Made by a program: the position numbers and the translations under genes
Assembly (NCBI RefSeq): GCF_003054055.1
Contig: NZ_QBKI01000001.1
Coordinates: forward strand, 434,001-498,000
Length of the DNA stretch: 64,000 nt
DNA from: Pontibacter mucosus
GTDB lineage: Bacteria; Bacteroidota; Bacteroidia; Cytophagales; Hymenobacteraceae
Reading direction: 5' to 3'
The notes under the pieces: model-generated
What the model was told of the DNA's origin: nothing
What the model saw: only the letters and a program-made list of their open reading frames with translations
The model's database searches: none
In this document: one piece after another, positions 58,798-64,000 of the stretch
Numbering within the stretch: position 1 is the stretch's first letter
Layout of the letters: every line of letters begins with the position of its first letter

Positions 58798-59292
58798 ATG
58801 GAATTAGTAACCCCTGGTATTGGTCTGATTTTCTGGCAGACGGTAGTGTTCCTGCTCGTACTGTTCCTGCTTGGTAAGTTTGCGTGGAAGCCGATTATGA
58901 ATGCGCTCCAGGAGCGGGAGTCTTCTATCGAGAATGCCCTGAGCGCGGCCGAGAAGGCGAAGCTGGAGATGCAGGCACTGAAGGCAGACAACGAGAAACT
59001 GCTGGCAGAAGCCCGTTTGGAGCGTGACAAAATCCTGAAAGAGGCTACTGATGCCGCCAACAGCATTGTAGAGACTGCCAAGCAGAAAGCGAACGAAGAG
59101 GGTGCACGCATGATTGAGCAGGCTCGTGAGTCTATTGAGAATGAGAAGCGCGCTGCCATCACAGAGGTGAAAAACATGGCTGCCTCTCTGTCGCTGCAGA
59201 TCGCAGAGCAAATCCTGCGAAAAGAACTGAGCGACAAGAACGCGCAGCAGGCGCTGGCTCAGGAGTATATCCGTGAAGTAACGCTTAACTAA
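58798..59292 (+). CDS. atpF: ATP synthase F0 subunit b
   Basis: 164 aa. One N-terminal transmembrane helix (about residues 8-28), then a long charged helix (SAAEKAKLEMQALKADNEKL and on) that forms the peripheral stalk. Begins MELVTPGIGLIFWQTVVFLL, typical of the bacterial b subunit. There is one b gene, so a homodimeric stalk is expected. 55 bp before atpH. Confidence 0.94.
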   Translation: MELVTPGIGLIFWQTVVFLLVLFLLGKFAWKPIMNALQERESSIENALSAAEKAKLEMQALKADNEKLLAEARLERDKILKEATDAANSIVETAKQKANEEGARMIEQARESIENEKRAAITEVKNMAASLSLQIAEQILRKELSDKNAQQALAQEYIREVTLN

Positions 59293-59347
59293 CAAAGTAT
59301 AGACGCGGACTGCCACGGCAGTTTCCGCCTCATTATAAAAAAGCACT

Positions 59348-59905
59348 ATGTCAGATATTAGAGTTGCTTCCAGGTACGCGAAGTCGCTGATTGAGCTGGC
59401 TGAGGAGAAGAATGTGCTGGAGCAGGTAAATGCAGACATGCAGCTGTTCCAGCAGGTTGTTTCCCAGAACCGCGATTTTAAGCTGCTGCTTCTTAATCCA
59501 ATAGTAAAATCGGATAAAAAGCTGGTCATCATCAATAAAGTGTTTCAGGGAAAAGTGAACGAGCTGACGCTGGCCTTCTTCAACCTGATCGCGCGCAAGA
59601 GCCGTGAAGCAGTGTTGGAGGGTGTTGCTACTTCTTTCCAGGATCAGTACCGGGTGATACAAGGCATACAGAGCGCAGAGGTTATCTCTGCCACGCCGCT
59701 TTCACCTGCCCTGCGCGACGAACTGGGTAAGAAACTGGTGGCCCAGACAGGTAAGCGTATCGAGCTGGTGGAGCGCATCGACCCATCCCTGATCGGTGGA
59801 TTCGTGCTGCGTGTAGGCGATAAACAAATCGACAGCTCCGTGAAGAACAGCCTTCGCAAGCTGAGAAATCAATTTAAAGACAACCCATATATTAATAAAC
59901 TATAA
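59348..59905 (+). CDS. atpH: ATP synthase F1 subunit delta
   Basis: 185 aa. Starts [20 protein letters not shown], the conserved N-terminal domain that binds alpha, followed by the C-terminal half with the family pattern [24 protein letters not shown] at about 143-166. It joins F1 to the b stalk. Its stop is two bases from the atpA start. Confidence 0.95.
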   Translation: MSDIRVASRYAKSLIELAEEKNVLEQVNADMQLFQQVVSQNRDFKLLLLNPIVKSDKKLVIINKVFQGKVNELTLAFFNLIARKSREAVLEGVATSFQDQYRVIQGIQSAEVISATPLSPALRDELGKKLVAQTGKRIELVERIDPSLIGGFVLRVGDKQIDSSVKNSLRKLRNQFKDNPYINKL

Positions 59906-59907
59906 TC

Positions 59908-61488
59908 ATGGCAGAAGTAAGACCTGACGAAGTATCAGCCATATTAAGAGAACAGCTGTCTAACTTCCGTACCGAGGCGGAACTGGAAGAAGTAGGCACT
60001 GTACTGCAAGTGGGTGACGGTGTCGCTCGTATCTATGGCCTTTCCAAGGCTCAGTCTGGTGAGCTCTTAGAGTTTGAAAACGGACTGCAAGCGCTGGTGC
60101 TGAACCTGGAAGAGGACAACGTAGGTGCCGTATTGCTCGGTGACTACAGCGAGATAAAAGAGGGTGCCACTGTAAGAAGAACTAACCGCATTGCCTCCAT
60201 TAAGGTAGGTGACGGTATTGTTGGCCGTGTGGTGAACACACTGGGCCAGCCAATCGACGGCAAAGGCCCTATCGCCGGCGAGATGTATGAAATGCCACTG
60301 GAGCGTAAAGCCCCAGGCGTAATCTTCCGTCAGCCCGTAAACGAGCCAATGCAGACTGGTATCAAGGCGATCGACTCCATGATTCCGATCGGCCGTGGCC
60401 AGCGTGAGCTTATCATCGGTGACCGCCAGACTGGTAAGACGGCAGTTGCTATCGATACTATCCTGAACCAGCGTGAGTTCTATGACAGAGGAGAGCCGGT
60501 ATTCTGTATCTACGTAGCCGTTGGCCAGAAAGCCTCTACCGTAGCGCAGGTGGTAAAAGCCCTGCAGGAGGGTGGTGCCATGGAGTATACCGTGGTGGTA
60601 GCAGCTTCTGCCGCTGACCCTGCTCCAATGCAGTTCTTCGCTCCGTTTACAGGTGCTGCCATCGGAGAGTTCTTCCGTGATACAGGCCGCCCTGCACTGG
60701 TAGTATACGACGACCTTTCCAAGCAAGCTGTGGCTTACCGTGAGGTGTCTCTGCTGCTGCGTCGTCCGCCAGGGCGTGAGGCTTACCCAGGTGACGTATT
60801 CTACCTGCACTCCCGTCTGCTGGAGCGTGCGGCGAAGATTAACGCATCTGACGAAATCGCTCAGAACATGAACGACCTGCCAGAGTCTATCAAGCACCTG
60901 GTGAAAGGCGGCGGCTCCCTGACAGCCCTTCCAATCATCGAGACACAGGCTGGTGACGTTTCTGCCTATATCCCAACAAACGTAATTTCAATTACGGACG
61001 GCCAGATCTTCCTGGAGACCAACCTGTTCAACGCGGGTGTTCGTCCGGCCATTAACGTGGGTATCTCGGTATCTCGTGTGGGTGGTTCTGCGCAGATCAA
61101 GTCGATGAAGAAAGTGGCCGGTACCCTGAAGCTGGACCAGGCGCAGTTCCGCGAGCTGGAGGCTTTTGCCAAGTTCGGTTCTGACCTGGATGCTGCTACT
61201 AAGCTGACAATCGAGCGTGGTCGCCGTAACCTGGAGATCCTGAAGCAGGCGCAGTTCTCGCCAGTTCCGGTAGAGGAGCAGGTAGCCACTATCTATGCTG
61301 CTACGAACGGTCTGCTGGACACTGTTCCGGTGAACGAGGTGAGAAACTTCGAGAAGGACTTCCTGCGCAACATGCGTGCACAGCATGCGAATGCCCTGAA
61401 CGCCCTGCGCGCTGGTAAGCTGGATGACGAAACCACGGCTGCTATCAAGCAGGTGGCGAAGGAGACAGCTGCAAAGTATAATAAATAG
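59908..61488 (+). CDS. atpA: ATP synthase F1 subunit alpha
   Basis: 526 aa. Walker A GDRQTGKT at residues 171-178, Walker [11 protein letters not shown] near 260-270, the alpha signature [27 protein letters not shown] at about 285-311. It forms the catalytic hexamer with beta subunits, which are not encoded in this window. Rich in codons typical of highly expressed genes, and poor in AGTATA words. Confidence 0.98.
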   Translation: MAEVRPDEVSAILREQLSNFRTEAELEEVGTVLQVGDGVARIYGLSKAQSGELLEFENGLQALVLNLEEDNVGAVLLGDYSEIKEGATVRRTNRIASIKVGDGIVGRVVNTLGQPIDGKGPIAGEMYEMPLERKAPGVIFRQPVNEPMQTGIKAIDSMIPIGRGQRELIIGDRQTGKTAVAIDTILNQREFYDRGEPVFCIYVAVGQKASTVAQVVKALQEGGAMEYTVVVAASAADPAPMQFFAPFTGAAIGEFFRDTGRPALVVYDDLSKQAVAYREVSLLLRRPPGREAYPGDVFYLHSRLLERAAKINASDEIAQNMNDLPESIKHLVKGGGSLTALPIIETQAGDVSAYIPTNVISITDGQIFLETNLFNAGVRPAINVGISVSRVGGSAQIKSMKKVAGTLKLDQAQFRELEAFAKFGSDLDAATKLTIERGRRNLEILKQAQFSPVPVEEQVATIYAATNGLLDTVPVNEVRNFEKDFLRNMRAQHANALNALRAGKLDDETTAAIKQVAKETAAKYNK

Positions 61489-61559
61489 TCTTTAAGTAAA
61501 GAGGCTGGAGGTTGGGGCAAGCGCCTTTAACCTCCGGCCTTTGCTCATAGCGATAATAT

Positions 61560-62450
61560 ATGGCAAGTTTAAAAGAGGTTAGAGGCCGCATCACATCGGT
61601 ATCGTCTACGCAGCAGATTACCAAGGCCATGAAAATGGTGGCGGCTGCCAAGCTGAGACGTGCACAGGATAGCATTATGCGTATGCGCCCTTACGCGCAG
61701 CGCCTGAGTGGCATCCTGACAAACCTTTCCTCTATGGCAGAGGGGGCAGTCACAAATCCTTACGCAGAGAAGCGCGAGGCGAATAAGGTGCTGATCATCG
61801 CAGTAACCTCTGATCGTGGCCTGGCTGGTGCCTTCAACTCCAACATCATTAAGGCGGTTAACACGCTGGTGAACGGGCAATACAGAAGCCAGTTTGAAGC
61901 CGGCAACGTGACCATCCTGACGATTGGCCGCAAGGGCTTCGATGCTTTCCGCAAGAGAGGCTACAACGTGATCGGCGATTACAGCAACACGTTCACCAAC
62001 CTGTCTTTTGATACCGTTCGCCTTGCTGCGGAGCATGCCATGGCAGGTTTTGTGGCAGGCGAGTTTGATAAGGTTGATCTTGTCTACAATGAATTCAAGA
62101 ACGTAGCGACGCAGATTGTGCGCCATGAGCAGTTCCTGCCGATAGAGGAGAAGGCGGCAGAGGAGGCAGACGCAGAGATGACGCTGATCGACTACACGTT
62201 TGAGCCTTCCAAGGAGCAGATTGTGGAGGAGCTGATTCCAAAATCGCTGAAGATACAAGTATACAAGGCAGTGCTGGAGTCTAACGCCTCTGAGCACGGT
62301 GCCCGTATGACGGCGATGGACAAAGCCACGGAAAATGCCGGTGAGCTGCTGAAGGAGCTGAAGCTCACCTACAACAGGACGCGCCAGGCAGCCATCACGA
62401 AGGAGATCCTCGAGATTGTTGGTGGTGCCGAGGCCTTAGCTTCCAAATAA
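61560..62450 (+). CDS. atpG: ATP synthase F1 subunit gamma
   Basis: 296 aa. N-terminal MASLKEVRGRITSVSSTQQITKAMKMVAA and C-terminal MTAMDKATENAGELLKELKL are the coiled-coil helices of the rotor shaft. ITSVSSTQQITKAM is the family signature. Last gene of the operon; followed by the perfect hairpin at 62468. Beta and epsilon (atpD, atpC) do not follow. Confidence 0.97.
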   Translation: MASLKEVRGRITSVSSTQQITKAMKMVAAAKLRRAQDSIMRMRPYAQRLSGILTNLSSMAEGAVTNPYAEKREANKVLIIAVTSDRGLAGAFNSNIIKAVNTLVNGQYRSQFEAGNVTILTIGRKGFDAFRKRGYNVIGDYSNTFTNLSFDTVRLAAEHAMAGFVAGEFDKVDLVYNEFKNVATQIVRHEQFLPIEEKAAEEADAEMTLIDYTFEPSKEQIVEELIPKSLKIQVYKAVLESNASEHGARMTAMDKATENAGELLKELKLTYNRTRQAAITKEILEIVGGAEALASK

Positions 62451-62467
62451 GCGAAATAAAAGGAACC

Positions 62468-62512
62468 AGAAGCAGCGCCCACCGACAAAAGTGGGCGCTG
62501 CTTCTTTGTGGC
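62468..62512 (+). terminator. Terminator of the ATP synthase operon
   Basis: Perfect 15-bp stem AGAAGCAGCGCCCAC (62468-62482) with 62491-62505, followed by TTGTGG. The T run is short, so efficiency is uncertain. Confidence 0.75.
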
Positions 62513-62598
62513 GGTGCCTGTACCTTAAGAATGATTAAGGTATAATAAAATAATAATGTTGAAACGCGGAATAAGGCGCATTACTAACTTGTACTTCC

Positions 62599-62606
62599 TA
62601 TATTTG
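62599..62606 (+). promoter_or_regulatory. Putative -7 box of the alkaline phosphatase gene
   Basis: TATATTTG matches TAnnTTTG; no -33 TTTG was found at the right distance. The ATG at 62629 follows an AAGGAGA-type SD at 62608-62614. Confidence 0.4.
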
Positions 62607-62628
62607 TAAGGAGAGAACCTATAGATAA

Positions 62629-64000
62629 ATGAGATACAAAGAGTTACTCAAGTCCTTGGGAAAGGTTAAGGCCACGGCGGCCTTTGCACTACTGCTAAGC
62701 GCCTGTGCCGGCACAACCCCGAGTGCTCCGACAGCCCCCGCGAACAACAACACGAACACCCTTGCCGCCGCTGAGCACCCCATCCAGCAACGCCCGAAGC
62801 TGATAGTGGGCATCGTGGTAGACCAGATGCGCTACGATTACCTGTACCGCTACTGGGATAAGTATGGCAACGACGGCTTCAAGAAAATGCTGACCCAGGG
62901 GTATAACTTCAAAAATACCCAGTACAGCTACGTGCCGACCTATACCGGCCCCGGACATGCGTCAGTATATACCGGCAGTGTGCCCGCCCTAAACGGCATC
63001 GTGGGGAACAGCTGGTACGAGCGGGAGAAGAAAGCGACTGTTTACTGCGTGGAGGACAAGACCGTGCAGACTGTGGGCAGCAGCTCGAAAGCGGGACTAA
63101 TGTCGCCTGCTAACCTGAAAACGACTACCATTACCGACGAGCTGCGCCTTGCCACTAACATGAAGGCAAAAGTAGTGGGCGTAGCCTTGAAAGACCGCGG
63201 TTCTATACTTCCGGCGGGCCACCTGGGCAATGGCGCCTACTGGTTCGACTCGGAGAGTGGCAATTGGATTACAAGTACCTACTATGCGCAGGATTTGCCG
63301 CAGTGGGTGAAGGAGTTTAACGCCAAAAAGCTGGCAGACCAATACCTGAGCAAGCCGTGGGAGACCTTGCTTCCGATTGAGCAATACACGGAGAGTACAG
63401 CCGATGACATGCCCTGGGAAGGTACCCTTGCCGGAGAGCAGAAACCGGTATTCCCGCACAATGTGCCTGCATTAAGAGGTAAGGACTATGAGCTTATCCG
63501 CTCTGTGCCGGCTGGCAACACCATCACAAAAGACTTTGCGCTGGCGGCACTAAGAGGCGAGGGGCTGGGCAAGGATGACGTAACAGACTTCCTGGCCGTG
63601 AGCTTTTCGACGCCAGACTATGTAGGCCATACTTTTGGGCCGAACTCCATAGAGGCCCAGGATGTTTTCCTGCGCCTGGACCGCGAAATGGCCGAGCTGA
63701 TCAGCGAAATTGAGAAAGAAGTAGGCCAGGGCGAGGTGCTGTTCTTCCTGACGGCAGACCATGGGGCGGCGCACGTGCCCGGTTACCTGCAGAGCCTGAA
63801 AGTACCTGCCGGTGTGGCTACTTCCGCCGTGATTCGTGATTCGGTGGATGGGTACCTGGACAAAGTATACGGAAATGCTGATTGGGTAGAGCGTTACACC
63901 AACCAGCAGATCTACCTGAACCGTACAACAATAGAAGGCAAGAAGCTGAACAAAGCGGATGTAGAGCAGCGTGTGGCTGCTTATGTGCTACGTTTTAAAG
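62629..64000 (+). CDS. pafA: PafA-type alkaline phosphatase, lipoprotein (partial, cut at window end)
   Basis: The first 457 codons are present; the frame stays open to 64000. Lipoprotein signal with lipobox LLSAC at about residues 25-29, then a Thr/Asn/Pro-rich linker. The alkaline phosphatase superfamily fold begins with KLIVGIVVDQMRYDYLYRYW, and PTYTGPGHAS (about 103-112) carries the candidate nucleophile Thr. Later FSTPDYVGHTFGPNS and FLTADHGAAHVPGYL hold metal ligands (D-Y-x-G-H and D-H-G). It releases phosphate from monoesters outside the inner membrane. The end is missing. Confidence 0.9.
   Translation, partial: MRYKELLKSLGKVKATAAFALLLSACAGTTPSAPTAPANNNTNTLAAAEHPIQQRPKLIVGIVVDQMRYDYLYRYWDKYGNDGFKKMLTQGYNFKNTQYSYVPTYTGPGHASVYTGSVPALNGIVGNSWYEREKKATVYCVEDKTVQTVGSSSKAGLMSPANLKTTTITDELRLATNMKAKVVGVALKDRGSILPAGHLGNGAYWFDSESGNWITSTYYAQDLPQWVKEFNAKKLADQYLSKPWETLLPIEQYTESTADDMPWEGTLAGEQKPVFPHNVPALRGKDYELIRSVPAGNTITKDFALAALRGEGLGKDDVTDFLAVSFSTPDYVGHTFGPNSIEAQDVFLRLDREMAELISEIEKEVGQGEVLFFLTADHGAAHVPGYLQSLKVPAGVATSAVIRDSVDGYLDKVYGNADWVERYTNQQIYLNRTTIEGKKLNKADVEQRVAAYVLRFK

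Overview
The window looks like chromosome of a Bacteroidota member of the order Cytophagales, most likely Hymenobacteraceae (Pontibacter-like). Supporting signs are the porP-gldKLMN type IX secretion (T9SS) locus, a PorW/SprE lipoprotein, a T9SS C-terminal sorting domain, a SusC-style TonB receptor with a carboxypeptidase-like N-terminal domain, DUF4271/DUF3667/DUF4286/DUF5362 proteins, an ATP synthase operon without beta and epsilon genes, TTTG/TAnnTTTG promoters and almost no Shine-Dalgarno sites. All functional calls come from reading motifs in the translations; no database search was run. No rRNA, tRNA, CRISPR array or prophage was seen.

Layout. 0-4 kb: TldE/TldD-like pair and RlpA, all on the minus strand. 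4.3-5.2 kb: DUF72 protein, then a 700-bp repeat-filled gap. 6-9.5 kb: two M16 peptidase subunits whose catalytic motifs are split between them. 9.7-12.7 kb: CDP-alcohol phosphatidyltransferase, dGTPase, zinc-ribbon membrane protein. 13.3-18.5 kb: Hsp20, a secreted matrixin-like protease, and a BlaR1/BlaI pair with a readable promoter and two operator-like dyads. 19.3-21.2 kb: LemA and two TPM-domain proteins. 21.4-25.7 kb: sugar nucleotidyltransferase, 2OG-Fe(II) oxygenase, prolyl oligopeptidase. 25.7-26.5 kb: a REP-associated Y1 transposase (RAYT) between REP-like sequences. 26.6-30.8 kb: small metabolic and membrane genes. 30.9-34.4 kb: lipoprotein, TonB receptor and a His-rich exported protein, possibly metal uptake. 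34.8-38.9 kb: HtpG, a lipoprotein, repeats, YraN. 39-43.2 kb: SIS isomerase, LipB, DUF4271, HemD. 43.4-49 kb: porP-gldKLMN. 49.4-56.4 kb: UvrC, PBP1A and PorW/SprE on the minus strand. 56.6-62.5 kb: atpZ-x-atpBEFHAG. 62.6 kb to the end: a PafA-type alkaline phosphatase cut by the window edge.

The less ordinary content is between and across genes. (1) The word AGTATA / TATACT occurs at about 170 places by hand count, roughly eight times a composition-based expectation, in all frames, both strands and between genes. (2) A several-hundred-base intergenic repeat occurs three times with hairpins whose stems change sequence but keep pairing. (3) A RAYT gene sits between REP-like elements, and a larger composite carrying the same REP occurs in opposite orientations 20 kb apart. 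(4) The BlaI promoter carries twin 16-bp palindromes 31 bp apart. (5) Several operons end in long perfect hairpins, and one hairpin lies inside the ATP synthase operon just after atpE.
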